Below, piece after piece: positions 26,116 to 39,611 of a stretch of DNA of 64,000 nucleotides. Within the stretch, counting starts at the first letter, position 1. The number at the start of each line of letters is the position of its first letter. Source of the stretch: Neckera pumila. Its lineage: Eukaryota; Streptophyta; Bryopsida; Hypnales; Neckeraceae. The notes beneath the pieces are model-generated. The model was not told the origin of the DNA and searched no databases. It was given only the letters and a program-made list of their open reading frames with translations. The translations under genes were made by a program, and so were the position numbers. The stretch lies in contig OZ018410.1 in assembly GCA_963969595.1 (NCBI GenBank), positions 42,017,413 through 42,081,412 on the forward strand. The letters are read 5' to 3'.

Positions 26116-26239
26116 TGGTACACTTGATGTTAGTGTAAGGTGTGTGAGAGTACAGACCACGTGTGTTAGTTTTGAAAGTGTCTGTAGAAATCAGAATGAA
26201 TGTATGTTTTTTGGTCAGTGGGAGCGCGGAATTTAAAAA

Positions 26240-29170
26240 TGTGAAGGAAGTTGCTAAACCTTCAATGACATTTTGGTTTTATAAATAAAACTTTCAAAGA
26301 TTGCAGTAATTATTGGTGTACACATGGTATAGGCATTTAAATATTACAACACTAATAAAATTGCAATGTACAATGCAGAAAGATTAATGCATGAGACCAA
26401 AATAAATGATTCATAGGAAGAAATAAAATGTCTTATACTTGTGATTCTCTTGGAAGACCTGAAATTGCATCCCTTTAGAGAGTTTGCATTCGAAATGATA
26501 GTATTGCTTGATAGAATTAGGAAATGAGTTTTTTTTAAATTTGAGGGATACTCAAGTTTTTGGTAACACAATTTTGGTGAATAGTTTTGCATACAATCAT
26601 TGCACTTGGCCAAGTGCAAAAATGTCTAATTTTATGTTATAGATTAAATGACTTCAAAACAGTCATTCCGGACACATATGACTTCAGAATGATTCTTAGC
26701 AAGCAAATCAAGCTCTCATTAACTCCTCTCAAGTCATCAATCTCAAACTTCCTTCTATTTTCACAGCTTCTCCATTCTTTACCTTCTTCATCTTCCAGTC
26801 AGTATGTCTCATAGTATGTCTGGATGTGGAAAGCCAATGCAACTTTGAATGCTTGTCTGTCCCTCATGATCACGTACAATAGCATGCTTGCTAGTGTAAG
26901 CGCTTTCTTATCCACCCTTACTATGGAAGTGGAACACAACTAGGTTCTAGTTGTTTTTGATGTAATGTTGTTTTAATAGGTGCTTAAACGTTGGTCCATT
27001 GTGCATCCTAAATAATGGATCTTTTTGGGTGTATAAGAATAATTTACAATTGCACGATGATTCACAAAGTTCTAACTCAAACCTAATTTGTACTTCAGTG
27101 ACCAAATTGTGCCTCTTAAGCCATTGTGGTTTTGAAAACAAGATTCTACAGTCTACATTTAGCAATCCTAAGTTAGAGAGAATGTCATTTCGTTTTTAAA
27201 AACATAGAACTTTGAACTTCCTGGCAGAAGTTATAGCCAAATGAAGTTTAGCTTGTGGAAGGACTATATAAATTTCATCCACTTTTTTCCTTTGACTTCT
27301 AATTTTGAATTGACTTGGAATTTTGGCTACCTGCTTAGGTTAAAGAAATATATCTAAAACACAAATGTAAACTGAAATGGACAATTTCTAATGAAGTTCA
27401 TCCAACCTATTCTCCAAACTTCATCTCTTGTTATCTTGTAGAGTTTATCTTGAGTTTCTAAGGGTAAACTATTTGTGAATTTCTCTAAACCTTTTTTATA
27501 GGAAACTAAACTAAAAACATTACTTGGCTATCTTCAAAGGATTCTAAAATTATTTGCAGTGCCAAAAAAATTTAGGAAAACATAACTTTTGATTCAGGCA
27601 CCCAATCGAAAAAAAATAGATTTTCACTAAAGTGGTACATATAATTCACACCTTGTATAAAAAATTTGTGAACATCAAACCAAAATTGATTTCATAGGAA
27701 CCTACCTCGATTTTCAATTGTCCGTTCAACGAACAATTGTCTTTAACGGGTTAAATCTGAATTTTAAAGTTCAATTTGTACCATTTAAGGCCCTAAATAT
27801 TTTGGGGCTAGGTCCTAGTATCAAGTTTCTTTAGGAAAGCAATTTCAAATCTTTTTTACTTTTATCCAGCTCCTTAACATTACTTTATACATGACTTATG
27901 ACAAAACAAACTGAAATACTTTAAAAAAGTAATAATGTGTATATCTTTTCCTTAGGAATGAATTGAGAAGATTCAAGATTCGATACTACAGAAGGTGACA
28001 TTAAAGACTTCGATATAACATAACATAGTATGATAGACTAATAGTTAGAATTTAAAATGGATTGTATGACATTTCCCAAAGGGTTGGATGAATAGACAAA
28101 AGATGTTATATTTAAGACCTCAACATGCCATAACAAATTGTGATAGTTAGAGTTCAGAGTGAGGTGTAAGTCTTTGTCCAAGGATTCAACAAAGAAGATA
28201 AAGAATGTGATATGTAAGTGACATTGGTGTGCTATAACAAACTGTCTAAGTTTGACATGAATTGCACTTTTTTTTCAAAGGATTAGGGTGAGAAGCACCC
28301 AAAGACAAATAATGTAATAGTAGAAAAGGTGGCAATAATAAATGTCACTCCAATTTATTTATTTGTTGAGTGATAATATTTAGAACAATATATATACTAC
28401 AAATATAAAATCTTCCATTAAATAAATAAAACCAATTCAATTAGATAATAATTTATATGAACTAATATTATAGATGACATACCATAAGTCAAATGTCTTG
28501 CTCACCACCCATGACATACAGGCGATTGAACCCCAAACTAATAAATATCTGTTCCTATGAGTGCAAGAGAAATATAACTTGCATCCATCCCAATTAGGAT
28601 GTCAATCAAATCTTCAAGAATGTAAATAATCAAAGTAGTTTAAATGTTTCTTAAAGTTTAGAATTGAGTCCATTTTCTGCATGGAGGGAAGAAGTTCCTA
28701 CACTTTCTTCCAATGGTATGTGGACATTTTTGCGATCTTGAACAAACTAACTCTCCATTCATGCCAATACCTATAAAAGGATAGGAGTTATTATTAATGC
28801 TTCAGTCTTTATTACTTCTTAAACAATGCACCTATAAGGAGTGATAGCCAATTGAAGTGAATTGCACTTATATTCCCTTAGGTTTGGATGAGAGGAACAA
28901 GGATGTGATATTAGAGAAATGGATTATAAAATGCTCATTTTGTATCATCCCATCTAATGTTTTTCTTAAGCACAATTTTTTGATAATTAATTACAATAAA
29001 TAGACATTGGCTATTTTTTGTAAAGGAAATTTTCATTTCTTGGGGTCAAAATAGTGAGAGTACTACTATATTTTAATACCAATAACCAGATTTTACCTAG
29101 GTATGGCCTAATTTTGATATAACTTAGATAATACTCCCAGTATCGCATGAGTATTGAAGAAATATCTGGC
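26240..29170. other. AT-rich non-coding stretch
   Basis: No gene was recognised. A degenerate right terminus of a family A element is visible: aggaacctacctcg, then aattgtccg, then gggTTAA ending at 27754. Its left end was not located. Confidence 0.45.
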
Positions 29171-29259
29171 CCGTGGCCACTTCTCCCAAAAATGATAAAG
29201 AAAAAAACACTGTCCCTCCCTCACCCACGTCCTGACACGATTTGACGTCCAGATTGTTT

Positions 29260-29299
29260 GTCGTCACCGTCGTCACCGTCGTCGTCGTCGTCGTCGTCT
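29260..29299 (+). repeat. (GTC)n trinucleotide tract
   Basis: Gtcgtcaccgtcgtcaccgtc is followed by six further gtc units, about 280 bp upstream of the proposed DCAF4-like start, where base composition shifts from AT-rich to gene-like. It may lie in the 5' leader. Confidence 0.7.
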
Positions 29300-29573
29300 A
29301 CTAGAGGCCGACGTCGTCTCCTTCGAAATTGTAAATTATTTCTGTCTGTAGCGAGAATTGCACTTTTCGCAACATCTTCACTGGCCCTTCATCATTTGCT
29401 TGTGCATTCCGAAGCTCCCTCGCAGCTCTCGCCAACGCACCCTTTCAACGGCGCTTGATTGCTCTCTAGGTCTTGTTTGCTCCCAATATTAATACCTTTT
29501 GATTTTTGGTGCACAATTTCTTCCAATTGCGCTCTCGGTGGAGGTTCTTCGGGAGGGGCTTTGGTGAGGGAGC

Positions 29574-32500
29574 ATGGCTCTCGGTACGTCTTGTCGCTTG
29601 GCTTTGAGTTCGAGTTCGAGTTTTTGATTTGAGTTGCGACTTTGGAATGCTTGAATGGACAATCGGACTTGATGTTGCACTCATTGGATAGAGAGGCTCG
29701 TAGTTGTGGTTGTATGATTTCAGTTTTTTGTTGGATTGTTGAAGGATGCGAGACGAGTTAGGTAGAGAAAAAAGTGTTATTGTTGTTGTTTTCTCTCGAT
29801 TATGGCGTGTTTGGGAAGCCCGTGGCAAGCACGGATCGTATGATCATTACTTGAAAGAGTAGTATCGTCATGTTTGGAGAGGCGTGAAACGAAGGTTTAG
29901 ATAGTTCGGAGTGCGTGGCCTTTCAATCCGCATGTTCGCCTATGTGTTTCGGAAATTAGGGTTTGGTGTCAGATGTTCGGCGCCAGTCGCGTAGGAATAG
30001 GTCTTTTTGTTGCGATGTTTCGATGGTGCTTATGATAACGATGACATGATCGCATGTGGTCGTGAAAGACGAAGGTCGAGTGAGTATCATGCTCTTTTTA
30101 GAAATTTGCATTGTGTTTGATTGCAATTGTAGTAGTTCACATTGTTTTTGTGTGTTTCAGTATGAATGCTTCTTATTGTTGAACTCAAACTGGTCGAAGG
30201 GAATAAGGTAGTGTTGAGTCAGAGGACTTTGAGCTTAGGAGATTGATCCATTGGGTAATCACAATTGTTAGCGTCATTGTTTGTTGCAAGAGGATGCTTG
30301 CTACATCAAACGTTATTTTTCTAGCAATGTTCTAGGTCTTTTTGAGCTCTCTCTGAGTACGTCGCCAAAATTAGTGAGACATATATGTGATACAGATTTT
30401 AAAAATAAGTAAGAAAGCAGTAGAGCAAGCCCAGATTTTCTTGTGCTCCTTCTCAACTATTTCGTTTTGGCACTCTTTCATCAGAGCTACCAGGCTTCTA
30501 CTTTGATCCTGAGTTAAACCGATACTTTCCACTATCTCGCAAACGAGGCAGAGGCGGTGCAGTTCAATCGTGCAATGGAGCAGCGAGCTCTTCGAAGCAG
30601 GTACGCACTTTGTCTTTAAGCTTAAAGTAGGGACTTTGCCAATCTTTAAATTTGAGCCCTCATTTATCTTACTGTTTTCACCTCTGCACGAATTAGGTTT
30701 TGGTATCTGATCTATGGAATTTCACCAGAACAGTAAGCTTATTCTACCAGTAAATTTATAGTTGCTAGTATGTCTGAGGCAATCTCCTCATTTGAAAACT
30801 CAGCGATTGATAGGAATCAATATTAGCTCATAACTACGTCTTGTCTGCGGAGAACCATGTTTGTGACGCAGTTGTACACGTATATGTGTACAGGAAAATA
30901 GTAAACAAGGGTCTGGTGATGCGCAAGAAGATGGATTAGATCTCAATCGAAATCCTGGCGTGCTACAGCTGCTGCAAGCAAGGGAGCATAATAGTGGCTA
31001 CAACAGGATCTCATCTTGTGAACGGGATTTTCGGCGTCAATTCTTGGAAAGCCAAGCTGCTCATCCTCAGGTAGATCTTCTGTTTCACTGAGATCTCTTT
31101 CAATGTATGTCTATCACCTTGGTTTTCTCCCGCTAACCAATTGCCGTGTATCGAAATGCTGATTTTTTTCACAGGTTTGGGGCTACGACGGGACGGACAA
31201 GCGGGCAGATGGCGCACTGCAACAATTGCGTGTGACTTGTCAAACAGTGGAGGGTGAGAGGGAAGCTGATATATTAGTTCTTGGAGGAAGCAACGGGTGT
31301 TTTGAGTAAGTACTTTCCCTGATGATTCTAAGTCTACCTGGAGCTACTTATCTTGCAAGATCGGGACTTCTGTTGGAGAGATCTACGTTACTTGCCACGT
31401 TCCAGCGTGATATACAGTGTGTAGTTCCTCATGTGTTATGTCAAAATCATTTATGACAATATCGAATTGCAACAACTGAGGAGGTTCTTTTTGTTTTGAT
31501 GTTTAGGTTATTTGGAACTACACTTTCGAACGGAATACAAGCACTACCAGCAGACATTAAACGTCCTAGGCGATATGTACCAGCAGATGCCAAAGTTCAA
31601 GCGGCTAAGGGTGAGAGGGAGCCGCCAGGGTTGTGGAATATTTTAAGTTCACAGTTTTCTTCTCGCATTACAGCAATAAAGAGGCTTGGGGAAGGATCAC
31701 CTGACGACAATGCGTATCGTCAGCGGAGTGCCATGTACACCCTTTCTCTGCTCTGTTGAAAGTTCGTAAAACTCAGCATTCTTCTTCACGTGGGTTTGGT
31801 GGGTCAGGCACTCTTTGGGGGATTGTAAATTCGATGAAAAGACAACGTGAGGACTTGTTACCTAGGGGGCTTTTTATGGGCAAGGACTTTTAGTTGTCTG
31901 AAGGCCTTTCATCGCGTTGGCTGGTTGTCCGAGTATGCAGACTCACAACGCTAGGTGCTGGAGAAGCAAGTGGATCTCTGTACGTCCTTGATTTAAAACA
32001 AGGGCCTGAAATTCAGGATTGGGATCGAAATTACCCCTTGCCGTTTCAGATTCAATTAAGAGTAAAGACCCGTGACAGCATTTGGACAGCTGAAGCTAGT
32101 CCCAATGGAATTGCAGCAAGCTTGGGTACTGATCCTCTTTCGATTCTTGATGTCTTTGTATTCCATGCCTGTTTAGGGACATGCATTCTGTTGTCCATGT
32201 TAGAGCGCACTGTTTTTTAAGAACCCCTCTAGAGAATGATTACTTACTGGAGTCTCTAATTAACAGGGGAGGAGGTATTTTTTAATTTAGTGGTGAGGGC
32301 TTTGTAGGTATGGACGGAGGTGCTGGTCTAGTAGCATTGGAGAGAAGTGATGTGACCTGGCTGTGTCGAAGCAGCAGTGCTGTTTTGTCTCAGCAATTTG
32401 ACAAAGAGGCAAGTGAATTTTGATGAGTATGCCTGTTTTACCTGCTGTGATTGTAGGGTTCATCTTTAGAAATATACGTAAAGCTATTGCACCTGGTTGT

Positions 32501-34499
32501 TGAAGCGTAGCTGTTTCAATTGTTTTATTTTTGGTTTTGTCTTTCCCAGGGTAATATTCTCTTCTGTGGATTTCGAAATGGCGCAATATCAACAATTGAT
32601 TTACGAAAGCCAGCCCCTAAAGAATCTAATGTGCATCATGAAGCAGCTGCCATCAAGTCCAGGTCCGAAGCAGCTTTTCCTCCTGCTATGAAAAACCAAC
32701 AGCGAACATCACACTCCAGCAGCATGCATGGAACTGTGTGTTTCCTTAAACCTTAACTTTGCTTCCATGTTCTCTGACTTTGACTCTGCGCAGAAGCTGA
32801 GTCTTACTGAGAAGGCATCATCTGCTGAATGATAAAACTTAGGATATTCTGGTTGCAGGGTAAGCAGAGCAGCAAACGTAAGGTGGATGATTACTTTTGC
32901 AGTCACTCAAAAATCATGCGCATGGGGTCAGCAATCTGTAGGTGAGCCATGGACTGTAAGCTGCTATACTTACTGTTGCCACTTGTCTTCTAGTTGGGAA
33001 CTATTGAAAGAAATATGGTGCTGTCGAAGAGGATTGATTCTCAGTATTAGATCTGAAACGACATTGATCATACACAGCATCACGTTGTTTCATGTGTGCT
33101 CTATGCACCGGAAGATCATTTACGGTTTGTGCCCAGTTGGGTGCACGAAATTCAGTTCCAATTAAACAGCCCTTAAGTTATTTCAAATTTGTTTCTTTAT
33201 TTACAATCAAGGTTGAATATGCACCATAGTGAGACTTCACTTGGTACTGTAGCTGACGAAATTTGAGCAATAAATCGATTATATGTCGGTTAGTGAATGG
33301 TCCAAGATCAATTTAGGCATGATTAAACATGGGGATTGTGTTCTTTCATGTGCTGTGCCTCCTTGTTGTACGCTTCAACTTGTACAACTTATAAACTCGG
33401 CTGTTATTCCTCTAGATTGATCTCGAACGTTTCTGTGGTGTTTTGCAGTTTGTTGCTTTTGCGAAATGATGAGAACTACCTATTGGCAAGTGCAATGAAT
33501 GGAGTTGTAAGTTTGACTCGTTCTCGTAACTATCTGAACTTTCTGAACTACCTAATAGCAGTGTTTCGTTTTTCTTGTGCGCTATTCAGTATGAATAGGG
33601 TTAGAAATCTGTATCCTAGCGAAACTGAAAATTGTATTACAGATTTAGCTCAGAATAGAATCAAATCTGATGATTTCTCGACTGTCTGATGAAATGATCC
33701 TATGTAACCCTTGACAGATTCAGCAATGGGACCGGCGTATGGTGGAGAATGGAGCTGTAAGAACATATGAAGGCCATAACAATACGCACACTACGTTGCA
33801 GCTTGGGGTCGATCCAACCGAGACTTTTCTTGTATCAGGTAGCAGAATGAAGCTTGTATCTTTATGCTTACCCAGAACATTGATGAAGTACTGATCTGGT
33901 GGCGACAACAGCGGTTCGTTTGAATATGGTCTTAGTTGTGATCGTCTTTGGAAAACTAGCAACTATAACACTTCTCATACGGTCAGTAATTGAGTGCGTG
34001 GGTAATATATAGGTGGAGAAGATTGTGTACTTCGTATTTGGAGCTTGGCGTCTGGGCGCCTACTGCATGCGGAAAAAAATCTTAGGTCGCCTGCTTCTTG
34101 TATTTGTTGGCCAGCTTCTATGAGTAAGTAATGTACACCCTGGATCACATTTCTGAATAGTGATCTGATTTTCAGTCTTGACAACTGTGATGCTCAGTAT
34201 TAGGTTTTCTGGCTCAGTAATATATTGCAGATGAGGTTTTTTTCTAACTGGAAGAAAAAGGTTTTCGATGAACTTCATTATACGTTACCTATGGACGTCT
34301 GAGTTCATCTTTTTGATGTTGGTGGATCATCGCAAGATGTTCTATTAATAATATCACGTTTTATCCTTTGTGTCCAGGGTTGCAAAATCAGGGTGTTTAT
34401 GGGGAAGAGCCTCCTTTTGAGAGTAACTTTAGTTGGGGGTTCTGGTTTGGCTCTTCTCCTGGCCTACATTATATGCACGGCGCAGGATCGCAAGTGTAA
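29574..34499 (+). CDS. DCAF4/WDR21-like WD40 protein, frame broken in exon 4
   Basis: A putative substrate receptor of the CUL4-DDB1 ubiquitin ligase. I read twelve exons: 29574-29583, 30485-30600, 30894-31070, 31175-31305, 31507-32125, 32308-32408, 32550-32735, 32859-32941, 33449-33506, 33718-33838, 34013-34123 and 34378-34499 (TAA). Phases agree at every junction. Diagnostic text is LPGFYFDPELNRYF near the N-terminus, then VLSQQF, LFCGFRNGAISTIDLRKP, ENYLLASAMNGVIQQWDRRM (with the WDxR/DWD box that binds DDB1) and GGEDCVLRIWSLASGRLL. This order matches animal DCAF4. The long fourth exon carries two faults: a one-base shortfall near 31739-31757 leading to TGA (31757), and an in-frame TAG at 31891. 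Allowing one missing base, the exons total 612 codons. The 10-nt first exon (ATGGCTCTCG, good start context) is inferred from phase. The copy is either dead or carries sequence errors. One intron is GC-AG. Confidence 0.8.
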
Positions 34500-36640
34500 A
34501 ACCTGGAGGTTAAGATCCGGTGTTCCTAGGATATTGAGTACAATTCTTTAGTGAGATTTCTTCGCACTTGCAACGACATAGCTTCTGGATGTGACTCAGG
34601 AGCTTCGTGAAATGTAAGACTATTCTTTAGTGCACTTGTCATCATCTTATGATAATTACTGGAGGGCATGGAATTCCTTCCTGTGCAAGGCAAATATATG
34701 TGTATAGACATTTTTCTGTCTGCTCAAGATTTTTGATGAGCTCTGATAATCTGCACAAGCACAATTGAACAATATGTTTCCATATTACTATGAATTTTCA
34801 GGGAACTGGAAGTGGATCATCTGACTAATTTGGAGTGCGACTAGCCTGATGCAAGTAGGTGAAAAATGTTCAGGAGATGTCTTTCACGATTTGATAGTCA
34901 ACGAGCCTCGCAGTAAGTTTCTTCTCTTTCACAGGAAGTTTCAGTTATGGTGTTGGAGAAGCAAAAACCTCAGTGGCTTAGGTTGCTGCAATCGCAGTAT
35001 GCCATCTTATAGACTGATTTTAGCGGCAACATTACAATTGTCAAAAGATCTATCCTTCACTGGACATTATATATGTTAAGTTTATGTAGGCAAAGTATCA
35101 TCTGGAGTCCTGGTGTTGTAAATACAAAACTGGTTAATGAGATACAGAGGGTGGAGGCATATGGCGGCAGATCATAGCTGAAGATGGTCTATGAACTTTG
35201 GCCAAGGAGCAAGTTGTTTGTGTTTGGGAGATGGGGAACGGGTCTGGTGCGTCAGCATAATTAGTCAACTTCTTCTAGAGGCCAGATTTGTAGTACTAGT
35301 ACTAGTTTGTTCACTCTGACGGGCTGCTGAAAATTACCACCCTCTATATGTGCCAATGGACTTCTGGTGACACCTTCGAACTCTTGCAAATTTTTGTACC
35401 TTACTATTATGTTCTGAATGATCTTTGCATGTTGGGAAGTACTTTTCCAGTTCAGTGCTTCTCAGATCTCTGGTGATCTTGTGAAGTTATTTGAATTACA
35501 ACCCCTAAACGTCTAGCGTCTCCTCCAGAATTGATGATTTGAGAAAAAACATTATGAAGAGCTATTTAGAAGAATATTTTGGAAGTGATGTACAAATAAA
35601 AGTTGTAGACTTTGAGTTTTAGATTCCATCTGTCTGCTTAGATTCACCAATGCTATCACCAATGTTTTTCTATGAATTCCTTATATATTCAATTAGAAGC
35701 AAAATATTGTCATTTTTCAATAAAATTTGTTGGAATGGATTTGAAATGAGGTTCTTTTGATATGGGGGTCTTTGGAAAAAAAAAAATTCTTTAAATCTGT
35801 GACCTCATTTTTGCAAATTCAATTTTGAAATAGAGTCAATGCAATTTTGGTTTATTCTACCACTTGATACACTTCAACATTTGTAATTTTAGAAAAATTA
35901 GGATGACTTTCATTCAAGTAGTATGAGAAAGAAACAAGAATATCAATATGGTCATTGTCCAAGGTTAAGAATAGTTTGTCTCCTCTCTGTTCATTTGATT
36001 AATCTTGAAGTTAATTGAATGTTATGACCAATGTTCGGGGATTTTTTGGAGCTCATTTCCTCTTCCATGAAGATGGACCGGGTTTTTTTCAATGGTCATT
36101 GGTTGTACCCTCAGCCACAAAAAGTACCGGTTTACTTCCTACAATATCAAGTTTTCACTGGCCAATTTCTTCCAAACTGAAATTGGCACTGGCTAAATTG
36201 CAAAATTCTTGAAATGTAGAAAAGAAAAGAAAAAATTCAAATTGAACGTACTAATTAACATTTCGTCCTTGGTAGGAATTGAACTTGGCATAGCCTTTCA
36301 TTATTTGAAGGCCAATTCATCCGAGATGGAATTGACAATAGTAATGGAAAGTTTGCATGTCGCAGTGCTTACACATTGACACTTTGTAATTTTAGTAAGG
36401 ATTAGAAGGTTAGAGTGTTTCAATTTGAAAGATGGAGTCCAACTAATTGAAGTCCATAAATCCCCAAAAAAAATTTCCATCCACTAAGTGCTTCTTTATA
36501 GCTAAAAAGCAAAAAATCTTGCTTACAATTGTTGCATCTAGCAAAGGACGAAATTTCTTCCCTCTTTGACTTTTCTCCTTCTCGTACTATTGCAGAAGAA
36601 GATGAAGTTTTACAATACTACATGATGCTAAAACCAAATT
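34500..36640. other. 3' flank of the DCAF4-like gene and non-coding DNA
   Basis: The first several hundred bases have gene-like composition and may be 3' UTR or spliced 3' sequence. An AATAAA-like signal lies near 35597. The sequence aacccctaaacgtct near 35500 may be a decayed TTAA-element end. No further coding region was recognised. Confidence 0.4.
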
Positions 36641-36649
36641 CTCTATGAG

Positions 36650-38060
36650 GCATGAGAACCAAATTAAGAAATTTAAAAGCGTTGATGATATGATTGTCTT
36701 CAAACCTAACTTTGAAAGCCATACAAACTACATCAATATAAAACTTTCAAAATGTCAAGGCAACCTCCAAATCAATATCAATATGTTCTTTAATCATTTC
36801 AATGTTGTGGAATTTGACCCCCCTCCCTTCCCCTATTTTGCTAGGCAAGGGATGAAGGTAATAAGATGGAAGTAAACTTGTAGTTGGATTAAATGTGTCC
36901 TAGTCCAAGTCACAAGATTCAAGAAGAAAGTACATCCTAACAACATCATCTTTGTTTTCACAATTATAGACCTAATAGTAGAGATGTCAAGGCAAAATAC
37001 ATTTAAAATCTTAGACAATTTTGAAAGCATGTGTAGATATCAATAAATAATTAGAGAACATTAACAAATTTAAAGTTACATAACTTAGAAAATAAATGAG
37101 GAATGGAAGCATCATCCTTACAAGGAAAATCACGCAAATGAATAAGGACAAGTTCCAAGGAATCACACAAACTAGTCACGGCTTGCCACCTAAACAATTG
37201 ACAATTCTACAATGCCTTTTTAGGATTTTTTGAGCAATTCAATCTAAAGGGGTTGCAAGGCAAATTTCTTTTTTGATGATCTTTTAAAGTGACTAGCCAA
37301 TGTATTGAGTATATAGAATCCACTGCAATAAATATTTTTTCCAAGATTCATTTTTTTGAATCTTCAAAGGGAACTAGATTTGTTCTATGAGCAACACAAT
37401 GAATTGAAGTAAAGAATGGATTTACCTTTATCAGCTAAGCTACCACACCCGTATTCTTCTCAACCGTGGTAGAAGCTCCATCAGATCCAAATCCAACACA
37501 GTTACTCAAATTTGGCTTCTTGTCTTTTGGCAATAGTCATATGAATGTCAGATATCATCTTAGAATCTATTTTTCCATCCTCAATCCACAAGAAATAAAA
37601 AAAAACTCGTAATAGATAGACTAGCCTCTAAACATTTGCAAAGACTACAAGGTGCCCTTTTACAAAGCTTTTTTACCCTCATATTAGCCCAAGCCAATTT
37701 TCTATATTTTACAATTTTACTATGGTCAAATTATGTTGAAATCTTAATATTTATGAACCTCTCAATGGTATATGCAAACTCACCTATACCTATTTACAAG
37801 TCTTAGAAAAAACCTCTCGAAGTTACAATTGAAATCCATCCAATCTTTCAAATCATACCAAGAATCTTTCTAGTCTAGATTGACTTTTTCAATGTCATTG
37901 GGTTCCTTGTTCGGAGGTGTGATGGATGAAGAAGAAGTAGATTCATGCATGTCCACCAAGTCTCTATTAGATCTAGATCTAAATAGCATATCAAGCATAT
38001 TCCTCCACCTTCTTAGGGATAAAAAAAAATAGAAGTTAAACGTCACTTTCTTTATCACAT
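36650..38060 (-). pseudogene. hAT-type transposase-like relic
   Basis: On the minus strand, 37500-37441 reads CVGFGSDGASTTVEKNTGVV, followed by A-L-A-D-K-G-K text. This matches the GfGsDGAs-x-x-x-GkknGV region of hAT-related zinc-finger/DUF4371 transposases. Upstream pieces (38058-37870, containing WRNMLDMLFRSR and a Ser-rich tail) and downstream pieces (37030-36833, containing LSKILNVFCLDISTI) fit the same protein order. Many stops and frame changes separate them, so it is non-functional. Boundaries are approximate; no terminal repeats were located. Confidence 0.5.
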
Positions 38061-38380
38061 GAACGGAAATTGTCTCTCATCCATTTTTACATCCGTCACA
38101 AATTGTTGGTGATTAAAAAACTCGAAGCCAATTAAAAATTACTTGTCCACAATGACTGTAGAGCGCCTAAGTCATTCTAAAGTCACATGTGTTTAGAATG
38201 ATTGAAATCATTTATGTAGTCATTTTTTGTAGTGATTTTGTATCTATAATTCCCAAGAAATGTGTTGTACTCATCAACATCCAACAACATTATTTTGGCT
38301 CTAGTCTTCCCTTTAGAACTTGAACGTGTTTTAAACCAAGCAAGTGTCTTCTAGATTGAGAATAGATTTGTATTGAATTT

Positions 38381-38693
38381 CATTAGAAAGAATTTGAGGC
38401 CAAGAAAGGGCCGTTTCAAGCCCATTCCCCAATTTGTCTCCATGCTATGAACAGTGGTATTTTCAAATTTATATTTTCAAAATTATTATTATTATTATTA
38501 TTATTTTATTTATTTTTTGCAAATTTCATTTTAAATTTTTTTTTTTTTTTTTTTTGGAAAATCTAATGTGGCCGAAGTTTGGCCATGTCACCCTGCTGCA
38601 GTGTGGCAATTTCAACAGTTGGGGACTATTTAAAACTTGTAGAGAACTTATGGGAACTCGTGGCCCTTTAGAAGGCCCAAATTCTCTCTAATG
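38381..38693. mobile_element. Short inverted-repeat element (family D)
   Basis: The left end CATTAGAAAGAATTTGAGGC pairs with the right end (reverse complement CATTAGAGAGAATTTGGGCC). The interior has gggccgtttcaagcccattc, an (ATT)n tract near 38482-38506, a T run, and an imperfect hairpin tgtggcc/ggccatgt at 38566-38588. The same layout is found in the copies at 20025 and 47200. Confidence 0.6.
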
Positions 38694-39611
38694 GTAGAAG
38701 ATTCACTAGATTGATGGTAGATTTAAAACAGCTTCTACAACCTTCTAACCATGATTTTAATTTATTAATTCCAATTTTTTTACTATTACTTTTCCATGTT
38801 TGATACGCCCATATATCTCAAAATTTCATACCTTTTAATTCTCTTTCATAGCTTTCAAAACATGTAGTAAAATTTGGTGAAATATTGACTATGTCGAAAA
38901 GCGTTTCAATGAGGAATAGATCTTTTTGTTCTTAACTCTATCCCTATATGTCCGCATACATATGACAAGCTTGCTTAGCTGGACCCTTCATTATCATTTT
39001 ATTTCTCTCCCAACCAACCCTCAACTTCTAAGTAGGTAGTGCCTAATGTTTTTGAGGGGATATTATAGTGATTTTGAGACAAATATTCATGTAGAACAGG
39101 TTGTCAAAATCTAGGTTTTAGTTTTTTTCAACCTTTACATAACAATGTGAGTCAAAACTAGATATTTTTTATGTTGAATAACAGAAATACGGATTTAACA
39201 CCCAATTCTAGAGAAAAATATATATTCTCATCTAATAAAAATCACAAATTAATTTCCAAAAAAACTTCTTGTGTTTTTCATACCACCTACCACAAAAATA
39301 GCTATATATTTTTCTTCTGAATTGCCATAAGTGGGCAAGCCCATTGCATTAAATGTGAACAAAGGCAAATATTGTATGCAAGCATGAAGACTCAGAGTAA
39401 GACCCGGCCCTAAACAACAAAAAAAACTGTACCCAACTGAGGTGAGGGTCATAACATTCAGTAGCCCTCACAGAGACTACCAAGTTCCTCTTTTGAGTCC
39501 TCGTCCACAAAATTCATCCACACATCACGGGGAATTAAAGTAACCTTCAATACCGGGATAGTGCCAAAAATTCTGGGACCAAAACAACAAATCCAAAAAT
39601 AAATGTAAAGA

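Noticed and set aside
29258..29458. 66-codon ORF starting in the (GTC)n tract
   Set aside because: It begins at a TTG, owes half its length to the repeat, and does not join in phase with the DCAF4-like exons.
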